Shown here in pieces: positions 52,501 through 60,566 of a DNA stretch of 64,000 nucleotides. The DNA comes from Promicromonospora iranensis (GTDB lineage Bacteria > Actinomycetota > Actinomycetes > Actinomycetales > Cellulomonadaceae). The stretch lies in assembly GCF_028994775.1 (NCBI RefSeq), contig NZ_JAJQMN010000009.1, positions 124,001-188,000 of the forward strand, read 5' to 3'. Position 1 is the stretch's first letter. Every line of letters begins with the position of its first letter. Both the position numbers and the translations under genes were made by a program. Under the pieces are notes generated by a model. The model saw only the letters and a program-made list of their open reading frames with translations, made no database searches and was not told the DNA's origin.

Positions 52501-54223
52501 CGTGCCGGGAGCCCTCGATGACCATGCGCGCGAGGCGCGGGTCCATCGGGAGCTGGGCGAGCGTGCGGCCCACCTCGGTGAGCTGCGTGACCGTCCCGCC
52601 GTCGGTGCCGGTCGAGACCTCCTCCAGCGCGCCGAGCTCCGTGAGCAGCTGGACGCCGTCGCGGATCGCGCGCGTGTCCGGCGGCTCGACGAAGGGGAAG
52701 CGGGCGACGTCGTCGGGCGTGCTGACGACGCCGACGGAGATCATCTGCAGCAGCACCGACGCCAGCGACGTGCGCAGGATCTCCGGCTCGGTGAACTCGG
52801 GGCGGCTGTTGAAGTCCTCCTCCGAGTAGAGGCGGATCGCGATGCCGTCGGCGACACGGCCGGAACGGCCGCTGCGCTGGTTGGCGGAGGCCTGCGACAC
52901 CGGCTCGATCGGCAGCCGCTGCACCTTCGTCTGCTTCGAGTAGCGGCTGATGCGAGCAGTGCCGGGGTCCACGACGTAGTGGATGCCGGGAACGGTCAGC
53001 GAGGTCTCGGCGACGTTGGTCGCCAGGACGATGCGCCGGGAGGCATGCTGCTGGAAGACCCGGTGCTGCTCGGCGCTCGACAGCCGCGCGTACAGGGGCA
53101 GGATCTCGACGTGCTGCGGGTGCTTCGGGTCGCGCGCGCGTTCCTTGAGGTGGCCGGCGAGGCCGTCGGCGGTGTCGTGGATCTCGCGCTCGCCCGAGAG
53201 GAATACCAGGATGTCGCCGTTGCCCTCGCGCAGCAGCTCGTCACACGCCTCGATGATGCCCGTGACGAGGTCCTTCTCCTCGCTGCCCCGTTTCGACGGT
53301 CGAGACCCCTTCGCTCCCGCCTGCCGAGCGTTCCGCGCGGCCTCGGCGGCGCGGGACGACTCGTCGTCCGGAGCCTCGTCCGGCGACAGCGGCTGGTAGC
53401 GGATCTCCACCGGGAACGTACGGCCGGAGACCTCGACGATCGGGGCGAGCTCCGGCAGCACGTCGGTGACGTAGGCGGGGGCTCCGCCCCGCTCGGCCAG
53501 TGCCGCGGGGGAGAAGTGCGCGGCGAACCGCTCCGAGTCGATGGTGGCCGACGTGATGATCAGCTTGAGGTCGGGCCGCTGGGGGAGGAGCCGCGACAGG
53601 TAGCCGAGCAGGAAGTCGATGTTGAGGGACCGCTCGTGCGCCTCGTCGATGATGATCGTGTCGTAGGCGAGCAGCTGCGGGTCACGCTGGATCTGGGCGA
53701 GCAGGATGCCGTCGGTCATGACCTTGACGAGCGTCTGGTCGCTGGACTGGTCGGTGAACCGGACCTGGTAGCCCACCACGCCGCCGAGCTCCGTGCCGAG
53801 CTCCTCGGCGATACGCTCCGCGACCGTGCGCGCCGCCAGCCGCCGGGGCTGCGTGTGCCCGATCTGGCCCTGCCGGCCCCGCCCGAGCTCGAGCGCGATC
53901 TTGGGGATCTGGGTGGTCTTTCCGGAGCCGGTCTCGCCGGCCACGATCACCACCTGGTTGTCGCTGATCGCCGCGGCGATGTCCGCGCGTCGCGCGGAGA
54001 CGGGCAGCTGGGCCGGGTAGGTGATGGGCGGCACCTCGACGGCGGCGCGCTTGGCGGCCGCCGCCTCGAGCTGGGCCGTCGAGACGCGCTGCGGTCCGCC
54101 ACGGCGGGGCCGGCGGTTCTGCCGTTCGCTCTGCTTACCCGGCCCACGGCGACGGTTCCGGCCCCCGCCCGGGCGGCCGCGATCGCCGTCGGACACTGGG
54201 GCGGAAGAAGGCTCGGTACTCAC
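49526..54223 (-). CDS. hrpA: HrpA-type ATP-dependent RNA helicase
   Basis: 1565 residues, longer than the usual 1300. A basic disordered N-terminus is followed by the DEAH helicase core: motif I VAGETGSGKTTQIPKIALEL (about 90-108), motif II DEAHERS (about 192), motif III SATIDSERF and motif VI QRSGRSGRVADG. The HA2/ratchet and OB-type regions and the HrpA C-terminal domain follow (DRWWSRARKETPDLLTFTME). The extra length is a Gly/Ala/Ser low-complexity insert (about 1175-1290) that contains a perfect 32-bp inverted repeat. HrpA helicases act in mRNA processing or ribosome rescue. All core motifs intact. Confidence 0.93.
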   Translation of the reverse strand: MSTEPSSAPVSDGDRGRPGGGRNRRRGPGKQSERQNRRPRRGGPQRVSTAQLEAAAAKRAAVEVPPITYPAQLPVSARRADIAAAISDNQVVIVAGETGSGKTTQIPKIALELGRGRQGQIGHTQPRRLAARTVAERIAEELGTELGGVVGYQVRFTDQSSDQTLVKVMTDGILLAQIQRDPQLLAYDTIIIDEAHERSLNIDFLLGYLSRLLPQRPDLKLIITSATIDSERFAAHFSPAALAERGGAPAYVTDVLPELAPIVEVSGRTFPVEIRYQPLSPDEAPDDESSRAAEAARNARQAGAKGSRPSKRGSEEKDLVTGIIEACDELLREGNGDILVFLSGEREIHDTADGLAGHLKERARDPKHPQHVEILPLYARLSSAEQHRVFQQHASRRIVLATNVAETSLTVPGIHYVVDPGTARISRYSKQTKVQRLPIEPVSQASANQRSGRSGRVADGIAIRLYSEEDFNSRPEFTEPEILRTSLASVLLQMISVGVVSTPDDVARFPFVEPPDTRAIRDGVQLLTELGALEEVSTGTDGGTVTQLTEVGRTLAQLPMDPRLARMVIEGSRHGVAREVAIIAAALSIQDPRERPAEQRAQADQLHARFADPRSDFLTYLNLWEYVREQQHLMGSSAFRRLCKSEYLNFLRIREWQDVVAQLREMSKPLGIEMSFQPRTRGSNPPSGSSTDRFTTESASADAEPTSYRQTWDDDTIHKSLLAGLLSQLGMQDTGEVKASAVAHLRGAQREIALKRAKKQARNEYIGARGARFAIFPGSPLSKKPPAWIMAGELVETSRLWARDVARIQPEWAEDLAGPLAKHTYSEPHWSSKQGAAMCSEKVLLYGVPIVADRRVLYAKVDPEAAREMFVRHALVEGEWTTHHRFFHDNRALLEEAGELEARSRQRGLVADEDDLFAFYDERVPDSVVSAAHFDRWWSRARKETPDLLTFTMEQLVGDASVDTSEFPEKWPQGELSLPLTYQFQPGSEADGVTVHIPIAVLARVVPDGFDWMVPGLLEELTVATIKSLPKAVRRELVPAPDVARDVVAWIREECPAWEDIVRAGDMAEPYVSAFTRAVRALRDVIVPPEVWDEERISRLPGHLRMTFRVVEERGRGRDASAIVLDESKDLLLLQRKLAGRAEAAVRSAVRGAVGAALAEARAASGSGSGGAGASGGAGAEGEDPRADAFTGPRGPSTSGRNTSARGSSPSAPSVGASPSEVVARSTRGGVGGGVSADAGAGVIAEQSGLTSWPAGLADGGVLPGSVSTDVGAGVVVRGFPALVEEAAPKVKGQARSMGVALRILADETQRDALHAAGVRRLLVSEAALGTGRITSRWTGTQSLTMAASPYSNTEALVADLQLAAVVSLTSPTGSARYDTPPGGPDAAAVRSASAYADALAFVRQHLEDEVYRVVGHVVAALSASRTLEAEVRASGSLALLNTLQDIREHRASLIHDGFVAATPPRRLPHLARYLRADSHRLTKAAENPARDSDLAWRIGDVTAAYEKALAAYMAGSPDAARAAELADVRWLLEELRVSLFAQQLGTDGSVSEKRIRKVLVPNGW
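50585..50690. repeat. Perfect 32-bp inverted repeat inside hrpA
   Basis: 50585-50616 is the exact reverse complement of 50659-50690, with a 42-nt spacer that itself holds a 7-bp stem (GGGCCCC/GGGGCCC, 50636-50651). It is read in frame as part of a low-complexity insert of the helicase. Confidence 0.85.
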
Positions 54224-54277
54224 AACCCCTCATTCTCCCAGGAACGGCAAGGTCATTTGCCACCGGGCCCGCAGCAC

Positions 54278-54320
54278 GGGTCAGGCCGCAGGCCATCCGG
54301 CCGGTCTGCGGGCCTGACCC
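54278..54320 (-). terminator. Hairpin terminator after the GH76 gene
   Basis: GGGTCAGGCCGCAG (54278-54291) pairs with CTGCGGGCCTGACCC (54306-54320) with one bulged G, 10 bp beyond the stop at 54330. Confidence 0.7.
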
Positions 54321-54329
54321 GGCGACGTC

Positions 54330-55910
54330 TCAGCTCGCCTGCGCCGCGTTGAACAGGTCCAGCGCACCGTGCTGGCAGCCGTGTCCCGCGGACACCGGGA
54401 CGCGCGGGCCGTTCCAGTGCGGGCCGTACATACCGAGCGTGTCGCGGTTGTTGGCGTACGCGGCATCGGCCTGCCGGTCGAGGTAGGCGCTGTACGGCCG
54501 GTCGCCCAGCGCGGCGTTGAGCTTGCCCAGGCCACGCACGTAGGCGCCCTTGAAGGAGGCGCCGTCGCTGGTGCAGTCGTCACCCTCGTTCACCTCGCGG
54601 AGCACGCCGCCCGGGTTGAGGTACGTGGAGCTGGTCGAGGCGTCGGCCAGGCTGCGGGCGGTGCTCAGCAGCGCCGCGTCGCCCGTGGCCCGGTGGAGCT
54701 CGGCCAGCGCACCGAGAACGACGCCCTGGTTGTAGGTCCAGGTGGGCTCGCCGTTGTTGACGCAGGAGTCGTTCAGCCCGTCGTTGATCAGGTTGCCGGA
54801 GTTGATCATGCCGCTGGCCCGGAACCAGTCCCAACCCTGCTGCGCTCGCTGGAGGTAGGTGGTGTCGCCGGGGATCCGGTTGTGCAGCGCCGCGTTGAGC
54901 TGGATGTACAGCTCGTTGGTGATGGCGTTCTTGTAGGCGATGCCGGTGTTCCACTGGACGCCGCCGCCGCACTTGCTGGTCCAGTACGCGCGCATGTGGT
55001 CGGCGTCGGCGCGTGCCGTGCTCAGGTACCGGCTGTCGCCGGTCAGGTCGTAGGCGGCGATCCAGGCGAGGCCCCACCAGCCGGTGTCGTCCAGGTACTC
55101 GTTCCGGAACTGGCCGTCGCGCGCGCCGACGTTCTTGTCGTAGGTCTCGGCGATCGCGTAGCGGTAGCTGCCCATCCCGCTGATCCGGGCGTTGTCGATG
55201 ACGGCGGTCAGCGCGTTCGCCCCCGTCCACCAGCCGTTGGTCTCGAACAGGCCCGTGTCCCGGTCCCACAGCATCATCAGCGCGGTGGCGGCCTCCGTCG
55301 AGCGGCTGCCGGCGTTGCGGTCGTTGCGCGCCCAGCCGGTGCACGCGATCTCGGGCCGGTCGCCCGCCTTGCCGCAGGCGCGCAGGGCACCGACGCCGAG
55401 GTTGTCCCAGTCGTCCACGTTGTACATCTGCGTGCGCCAGCCCGTGGAGCCCGCGGGAACGGACGTGGCGCCGAGCCGGCTGCCAGACGCCCAGGTCCGT
55501 CCGCCGTCGAAGGACCGGTCGAGCCAGACCTCGTCGCCCGCCTGGCCGCCGTCGAGCGAACCCCAGCCCATGACGTCGGGGTCGGAGACGTGGAGCCGTA
55601 TCGTGCGGCCGTGCACCGTGGCGCTCGCCGGCACACGGTCGCCCGCCGCGACCCCGGGATCCCGGGCGTCGCAGTGGATGTCGCAGATCACCGCCTCGGG
55701 CGCGGAGGCCGTTCGCGGCCCGGTACCGCCCGGGGCGGCGGTCTCCGTACGGACGGCGGGTGCCACCGGAGCGGCGTCCGCCTGCGTGGCCGGGGAGAGG
55801 GGCACGACCACGAGACAGGTGAGGGCGACAGCCGTCGCCGAGCCGACGGCGAGCCGCGCCGAGCGGGTCCGTGGGCGCGTACGGTCGGAGGGTGCTGACA
55901 GCGATGTCAT
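54330..55910 (-). CDS. Secreted GH76 glycoside hydrolase (alpha-1,6-mannanase type)
   Basis: 526 residues with a signal peptide (LAVGSATAVALTCLVVVPLS). A beta-rich N-terminal part (about 70-170, VCVDIHCDARDP-like region) precedes the alpha/alpha-barrel of GH76 (about 180-520). Key marks are the double Asp in EYLDDTGWWGLAWIAAYDLT, TGDSRYLSTARADADHM, NAITNELYIQLNAAL and EPTWTYNQGVVLGALAEL. GH76 enzymes cut alpha-1,6-mannan, for example from yeast walls or actinobacterial lipomannan. Single gene with its own terminator. Confidence 0.88.
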   Translation of the reverse strand: MTSLSAPSDRTRPRTRSARLAVGSATAVALTCLVVVPLSPATQADAAPVAPAVRTETAAPGGTGPRTASAPEAVICDIHCDARDPGVAAGDRVPASATVHGRTIRLHVSDPDVMGWGSLDGGQAGDEVWLDRSFDGGRTWASGSRLGATSVPAGSTGWRTQMYNVDDWDNLGVGALRACGKAGDRPEIACTGWARNDRNAGSRSTEAATALMMLWDRDTGLFETNGWWTGANALTAVIDNARISGMGSYRYAIAETYDKNVGARDGQFRNEYLDDTGWWGLAWIAAYDLTGDSRYLSTARADADHMRAYWTSKCGGGVQWNTGIAYKNAITNELYIQLNAALHNRIPGDTTYLQRAQQGWDWFRASGMINSGNLINDGLNDSCVNNGEPTWTYNQGVVLGALAELHRATGDAALLSTARSLADASTSSTYLNPGGVLREVNEGDDCTSDGASFKGAYVRGLGKLNAALGDRPYSAYLDRQADAAYANNRDTLGMYGPHWNGPRVPVSAGHGCQHGALDLFNAAQAS

Positions 55911-56150
55911 CGGAACTCCTCGTGCTCGTCCTTGCTTCCGTCAGGGGAGGGGTGGAGCGATGGAGCGGCCAGAAGACGGCCCGAGCCGAGCCTCGGCCCG
56001 ACAAGATTCACCCGGAAGCGGTGGCACGTCAAGAGTCGGGCGCGAGCGGTGCCACCGACATGGGGATGGCTCCCCATGTCGCGATGGGCACCACCTCCGT
56101 AGGCTTTCGAGATTCCTGTGACGCACACCGGGATGCCCGAGGGGAGCGGT

Positions 56151-56246
56151 ATGGCAGACAGCCTGACGGTCGGCGGACGCGCGGCCCACGGCGGCGCGGA
56201 CCGTGAGCGGCCCGCCGCCGACGACGCACCGGGTGGGCCGGCATGA
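56151..56246 (+). CDS. Possible small coupled ORF
   Basis: 31 codons (MADSLTVGGRAAHGGADRER then PAADDAPGGPA); an in-frame ATG at 56133 would make 37. AGGGGAG lies 4 nt before the ATG and the stop overlaps the next start as ATGA, so it could be a leader peptide or simply the upstream edge of the next gene. Confidence 0.3.
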   Translation: MADSLTVGGRAAHGGADRERPAADDAPGGPA

Positions 56247-56785
56247 CGGCCCGCGAGCTCATCGCCCTGTGCGAGAGCCAGATCAACGGCCTGAGCCGTA
56301 CTCGGCAGGCGTTCGAGCACAGTGGCGCGCCGGAGCATGTCGACGGCCTGATCGACGACCTGCGCGTCACCGCGTCCGGCTGGGGCGCAGCAGTCAGCAG
56401 CCCGCCGGACGGGGACCCTGTGGCACTCCGCGTGGGGGCGCGGACCGTCCGGGACGGTGTGCCGGGCTTCGGGACGGTGGCCGACGCGCTCGAGGCCTAC
56501 GCCTCGGCCCTCGAGTCGGGGCAGACCCGGCATGCCACGGGGCTGGCCCACCTGCGTGCCGCCCGGCACTGCGCGGCGGGACTCGCAAAGGTCGGCGAGG
56601 ACGAGCCGGACCGGGCCGAGGCGACGTCGAGGGCTGCGATCGCCGTGCTCGACGTCGCGTGCGCGGGTTATGCCGCCTGCCAGGACGCCTACGAGGCCGC
56701 GCGGGACGCGGAACGGGCGCTCTACGCGGCGCTGTCCTACGTCCGCGCCAGGCCCCCGGGGTACCGGAGTGACCTGAGCGTCTGA
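56243..56785 (+). CDS. Helical hypothetical protein
   Basis: 180 residues, almost entirely predicted helix (RELIALCESQINGLSRTRQA, LEAYASALESGQTRHATGLA, AEATSRAAIAVLDVACAGYA). No signal peptide or TM; family not recognised. The helical-bundle character is reminiscent of ESX-secretion substrates, but no WXG or T7SS signature is present. Confidence 0.6.
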   Translation: MTARELIALCESQINGLSRTRQAFEHSGAPEHVDGLIDDLRVTASGWGAAVSSPPDGDPVALRVGARTVRDGVPGFGTVADALEAYASALESGQTRHATGLAHLRAARHCAAGLAKVGEDEPDRAEATSRAAIAVLDVACAGYAACQDAYEAARDAERALYAALSYVRARPPGYRSDLSV

Positions 56786-56893
56786 CCGGGCTCGGTACGT
56801 GCGGGCAGCTCAGTACGAGCAGGTGTCGAGCAGCGGCTGCAGCGCGGACTTCACCCGCTCTGCCCCCATGTCGGCTCATGCCGCGCCACGACG

Positions 56894-56971
56894 CACGGTC
56901 CGCCTCCGCCCGGTCTGCTCGCGCGGGGTCTGGGGCAGACCGGGCGAGCAAACGGGCCGAGGCGGACCGTG
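56894..56971. terminator. Nested long hairpin between convergent genes
   Basis: Outer arms CACGGTCCGCCTC (56894-56906) and GAGGCGGACCGTG (56959-56971) pair perfectly (13 bp); inner arms GCCCGGTCTGC (56908-56918) and GCAGACCGGGC (56935-56945) pair perfectly (11 bp). Probable bidirectional terminator. Confidence 0.6.
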
Positions 56972-57002
56972 GCGGACCGTGGGAGGAGCTGGTACCGGCG
57001 GT

Positions 57003-57476
57003 TCAGCCGACGGACAGCACACCCAGGTAGTAGCCGAGGCCGACCAGGGCGAGGGCGCCGATCGTCTCGATGATGGCGAGCGCGAGGCCCCAGCGGGCGA
57101 GCCACAGGTCGAAGCCCTCCTTGCCGGCGCGGGCGACGGCGATGGCGTTCAGGACGACGCCGATGATCGGCAGGGCTGCGAGGAAGAAGGTGAGGAGGCT
57201 GAAGACGGTGGTCTGCGGGTCCTCCTCCTCGACGGCCTCGGCGGGGGCGGCGACGGCGGTCTCGGCGACGGCGGGGGTGGCCACGGCCACAGCGGTCTCG
57301 GTGACGGCCTCGGCCGGGGACGGCGCGGCGGCGTCGGTTGCGGGGGCCTCGGTGTCTGCCTTCGCCTCGGACGTCGCTGCCGGCGCGGCAGGCTCGGTCT
57401 CCACGACCTTGGTGGCGGTGGCTGCCGCGTTCTCGTCGGCAGTGGCCTCGGGAGTCGTGGTGTCGGGCGTGGTCAT
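57003..57476 (-). CDS. DUF4190-like membrane protein with Ala/Glu-rich tail
   Basis: 157 residues with GGGGAG upstream of ATG 57476. A long Ala/Thr/Glu/Val-rich cytoplasmic N-terminus (about 1-85) precedes two membrane helices (about 92-112 and 128-150) of the DUF4190 type (LTFFLAALPIIGVVLNAIAV, ARAGKEGFDLWLARWGLALA). It shares the helix pattern with the next gene, 57664. Function unknown. Confidence 0.7.
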   Translation of the reverse strand: MTTPDTTTPEATADENAAATATKVVETEPAAPAATSEAKADTEAPATDAAAPSPAEAVTETAVAVATPAVAETAVAAPAEAVEEEDPQTTVFSLLTFFLAALPIIGVVLNAIAVARAGKEGFDLWLARWGLALAIIETIGALALVGLGYYLGVLSVG

Positions 57477-57577
57477 GGTGGTAGTGCTCCCCTGGTTGAG
57501 GTTCTATGAAATGTCAGGCCATATTGTGGAGTATCCGAATGGTCTTGGATAGGCCGGTATCGAACGCTCCTGAGCAA

Positions 57578-57613
57578 CAGAGGCTGCCGCTCCCTGGGGA
57601 GCGGCAGCCTCTG
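57578..57613 (-). terminator. Hairpin terminator
   Basis: CAGAGGCTGCCGCTCC (57578-57593) pairs perfectly with GGAGCGGCAGCCTCTG (57598-57613), 4-nt loop, 50 bp beyond the stop of the 57664 gene. Confidence 0.75.
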
Positions 57614-57663
57614 CGCTGCTCGCGACACTGCCGGACGCGTCGCGTGCCCGGGTCGGGCTCGGA

Positions 57664-57939
57664 TCACATGGCGGCGGTCGGCAGGGAGAGCGCCGCGTAG
57701 ACGCCGGCGCCGACCAGTGCGAGGTACAGCACGGTGAAGGTGATCGAGAGGCCGAGGCCCCACTTCGAGAGCTTGCTGTCGAGGCCGGCCTTGCCTGCCT
57801 TCGAGACGGCGATCGCCGAGACGATGATTCCGATCGGGGGCGCGATGAACGCGAGGATGAAGCCCACGATGGCCAGGGTGTTCGCCTGCGGGTCCTGGAC
57901 TGCGCCCTGGACGGCTGGTGCGCTCGGGGTCTCGGTCAT
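57664..57939 (-). CDS. DUF4190-like membrane protein
   Basis: 91 residues, two membrane helices (about 22-45 and 60-85) with ANTLAIVGFILAFIAPPIGI and SAIAVSKAGKAGLDSKLSKW, the DUF4190 pattern. It is a shorter paralogue of the 57003 product (both have the KAGK.G.D motif between helices). Function unknown; own terminator, so separately transcribed. Confidence 0.78.
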   Translation of the reverse strand: MTETPSAPAVQGAVQDPQANTLAIVGFILAFIAPPIGIIVSAIAVSKAGKAGLDSKLSKWGLGLSITFTVLYLALVGAGVYAALSLPTAAM

Positions 57940-58264
57940 GAGGACTTTCCTTTCACGGCCACTGTTCCGGCCGCTCGACTGCGGGCGCGGGTGCGCCCGT
58001 TGGGACGCGGGCCAGTGTGAAGCATCCCGAGATCCACCCGGAAGTCTTCATTGCGTTGTACGCCCGAATCGTTACCCTTGACGATCGTGGGTGTCCTCAC
58101 CGTCCGAGTCCGACGTCGTCTCCGTGGAGAGCGGGTGGGAGTGATTCACCCTGACCGAGTGAAAATTACGCCGGTTGAGTTCACCTCGGCGTGATAGTCC
58201 TGTGCAAGGATCCGAACGGCACGTACTGCACCACGAAGTGGTGCACCGACCGAGGGGGCGACGC
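57940..58264. other. Intergenic region upstream of the VanY-type gene
   Basis: No supported gene. It contains the palindrome at 58227-58245 close to the next start; no clear -35/-10 pair seen. Confidence 0.45.
58227..58245. promoter_or_regulatory. Palindrome ahead of the VanY-type gene
   Basis: TGCACCAC-gaa-GTGGTGCA: perfect 8-bp arms with a 3-nt spacer, 20 bp before the GTG start, overlapping the leader. Candidate operator or translation-controlling hairpin. Confidence 0.5.
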
Positions 58265-60169
58265 GTGAGCGACAAGGCAACGAAGCCGGTTCCGCACACG
58301 TCCCGTACCGGTCTGCGCAGGTTCCTCCGCCCCGCCTGGACGGGCGCCCTCGCCACCGTGATCGCCGTGGGCGTGCTGTTCACCGCCTCCGCCAGTATCC
58401 CGGCCTCGCACCTCGCCGGAGGGAACGACGGCGAGCTGCCGATCCGGCTCAACGGCCTGGTCGAAGGCTTCACGGTCGGCGAGACCGAGACCGCGCCGAA
58501 GGGCGTCACGCTGGCCCAGATCGTCGCCGTCCTCGAACGCGCGGAGGAGCAGGCGCAGGATCAGGGGCCCGACTTCAGCCCCGCGATCGCCCAGGCCGCC
58601 GCTGAGCTCGGCATGCTCTACACGACGTACCAGATGCAGCAGCTGGCGTTCGGCGAGAACAACAAGGGCCTCCGCGTCGAGGACGCGCCGGTGGCACGCG
58701 GCGCCCAGGACGACGTCGATGACCCGGCGGACGACGGCACGAAGGACGGCACCGAGCAGGACGGCGCTGAGCAGGACGGCGCTGAGCAGGACGGCACCCA
58801 CCGCGACAGCGAGAAGCAGGAGGGCCGCCCGCAGCCCCGGCCGGCCGACGACGAGCCGCCCGCGGTGCAGGTGTCGAACGAGCGCACCTCGGTGGTCGAC
58901 CCGCACGCCGAGGACCCGCACGCTGAGGACCCGAACGCCGGCTACGTCACCTACGACGAAGTGGTGATCGCGGCGGTCCGCCTCGCGAACATGCTGGACC
59001 CGTCGGTCCCGAACGCGCTCGTCGAGGTGGAGGGGGCCGAGGAACGCCAGCGCTTCTCCCTGCGTGAGAGCCTGCTCGACGTCGTGAGCACCTTCGGTGG
59101 TTCCACCACCGGCTACGCGAACGGCCGCATCCCGGCCGGCGTGCTGTGTCCGCTGGAGTTCGCCCCCGGGCACATGTTGCGCTGCGACGCGGCGGAGCGG
59201 TTGACCGCCCTCAGTGCGTTGTTCGAGCAGGAGTTCGGCTATCCGATCCCGATCACCGACTCCTACCGGTCCTATGCGGCCCAGATCACCCTGGCCGGTA
59301 TCAAGCCGCACCTCGCCGCGATCCCGGGCACGTCGAACCACGGCTGGGGCATCGCCGTGGACCTCGGCAACCCGATCGCCGGCGGCAACTCGCCCGAGTA
59401 CGTGTGGTTGCGGCTGCACGGCCCGGACTACGGCTGGGACAACCCGTCCTGGGCACAGCTCGACGGTTCGAAGCCGGAGCCCTGGCACTTCGAGTTCTTC
59501 GCGGCGGGCTCGATCCCGAACCGCGCGATCGACCCGTCCGACGTCGGGGCGTGGACGCCGAGCGACGACTCGACCCCGCGCTACAAGCCCGCGCTCGACC
59601 CGAAGCCGAGCGGTGGGTCGGACGGCGGCGACGGCGTGCGCAAGCCGCCTGCGAAGCCGGGCGACCGGCCGAGCGACAACCCACCGTCGCAGAAGCCGAC
59701 GAAGCCGACCGAGAAGCCGACGCCGTCCAAGCCGACCAAGCCTGGTGGCTCGAAGCCGTCGCCGACGCCGTCGGAGCCCGGCGAGGAGCCGTCGGGGGAG
59801 CCCAGCGGGGAGCCGACGCCGACCCCGACCCCGAAGCCAACCCCGAAGCCAACCCCGACCCCGAAGCCGACGCCGACCCCGTCGCCCAGCCCGTCGCCGT
59901 CCGACCCGACGTGCCCGAGCGACGAGCCGGAGCCGAGCCCGAGCTCGTCGCCCGAGCCGAGCGCCAGCCCCGAGCCGACGCCCGATCCGAGCTCTGGCGC
60001 CGGCGACGAGGAGCCGGACGAGCCGTGCGCGGCCGACGAGACCGACGGCGAGAAGGACGCGGACGCGAGCGGTCAGGACGGCGGGTCCAGGACGACGCCT
60101 ACGGCGCTCGCCGCGACCCGCCCCGCCGAGCTCACCCTGATCAGGAAGCGAGGGCTGACCGCCACGTGA
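58265..60169 (+). CDS. Membrane-anchored D,D-carboxypeptidase, VanY/M15 type
   Basis: 634 residues from GTG 58265 (AGGGGGC upstream). N-terminal membrane helix (about 24-44), then a helical spacer with acidic linker containing short tandem repeats (EQDGAEQDGAEQDG, about 158-190). The M15 peptidase domain (about 290-410) has DSYRSYAAQ, the metal motif SNHGWGIAVDLG (His and Asp) and EPWHFEFF (final His). The C-terminal 200 residues are Pro/Thr/Ser/Lys repeats (KPTPKPTPTP type) that may span the wall. The enzyme trims the terminal D-Ala of peptidoglycan peptides. It overlaps the DUF2087 gene by GTGA. Confidence 0.88.
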   Translation: MSDKATKPVPHTSRTGLRRFLRPAWTGALATVIAVGVLFTASASIPASHLAGGNDGELPIRLNGLVEGFTVGETETAPKGVTLAQIVAVLERAEEQAQDQGPDFSPAIAQAAAELGMLYTTYQMQQLAFGENNKGLRVEDAPVARGAQDDVDDPADDGTKDGTEQDGAEQDGAEQDGTHRDSEKQEGRPQPRPADDEPPAVQVSNERTSVVDPHAEDPHAEDPNAGYVTYDEVVIAAVRLANMLDPSVPNALVEVEGAEERQRFSLRESLLDVVSTFGGSTTGYANGRIPAGVLCPLEFAPGHMLRCDAAERLTALSALFEQEFGYPIPITDSYRSYAAQITLAGIKPHLAAIPGTSNHGWGIAVDLGNPIAGGNSPEYVWLRLHGPDYGWDNPSWAQLDGSKPEPWHFEFFAAGSIPNRAIDPSDVGAWTPSDDSTPRYKPALDPKPSGGSDGGDGVRKPPAKPGDRPSDNPPSQKPTKPTEKPTPSKPTKPGGSKPSPTPSEPGEEPSGEPSGEPTPTPTPKPTPKPTPTPKPTPTPSPSPSPSDPTCPSDEPEPSPSSSPEPSASPEPTPDPSSGAGDEEPDEPCAADETDGEKDADASGQDGGSRTTPTALAATRPAELTLIRKRGLTAT

Positions 60170-60495
60170 CGACCGAGCAGACCCCGAGCGACCGGACCGA
60201 GGCGGACCGGTCGGGAGGTGCTGCCGGTGACCCGCGGCGGTTCCTGCGGTCCGGGCGTCTCGAGTCGATGCCGCGGAGGTGGCGTGACAAGGTGGCGGTG
60301 ACCCGGTATCTGGCGGCGCAGGCCCTGCCCGACCTCCTGGAGCCGGTGACGGAGCGTGAGCTGACCGACCGGCTGGTCGAGCTTGCGGACGACCCGGTCG
60401 GCATGCGGCGTGCGATGGTGGACCACGGTCTGGTGCAGCGCACCCGGGACGGTGCCGAGTACTGGCGCACCGAACGGACCGAGTACGACGTCTGA
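60166..60495 (+). CDS. DUF2087-domain protein
   Basis: 109 residues from GTG 60166, overlapping the carboxypeptidase stop. The C-terminal 70 residues follow the DUF2087 pattern: MPRRWRDKVAVTRYLAAQAL, TERELTDRLVELADDPVGMR, then RAMVDHGLVQRTRDGAEYWR. DUF2087 is a small winged-helix-like domain, often fused to ArsR regulators, so a regulatory role is possible. Confidence 0.8.
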   Translation: MTTEQTPSDRTEADRSGGAAGDPRRFLRSGRLESMPRRWRDKVAVTRYLAAQALPDLLEPVTERELTDRLVELADDPVGMRRAMVDHGLVQRTRDGAEYWRTERTEYDV

Positions 60496-60566
60496 GTTGC
60501 CCGCGGGTGATGTCTTGACCATATTGCGAGACAACGAAGACTCGCCTTTTCGGGATAGGAAATTTC

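Noticed and set aside
51560-54352. 930-codon plus-strand frame opposite hrpA
   Set aside because: Antisense shadow; hrpA motifs on the other strand are intact.
59820-59960. Short tandem repeats in the carboxypeptidase tail as a possible CRISPR or satellite
   Set aside because: They are in-frame codons for Pro/Thr/Lys/Ser repeats with no spacers.
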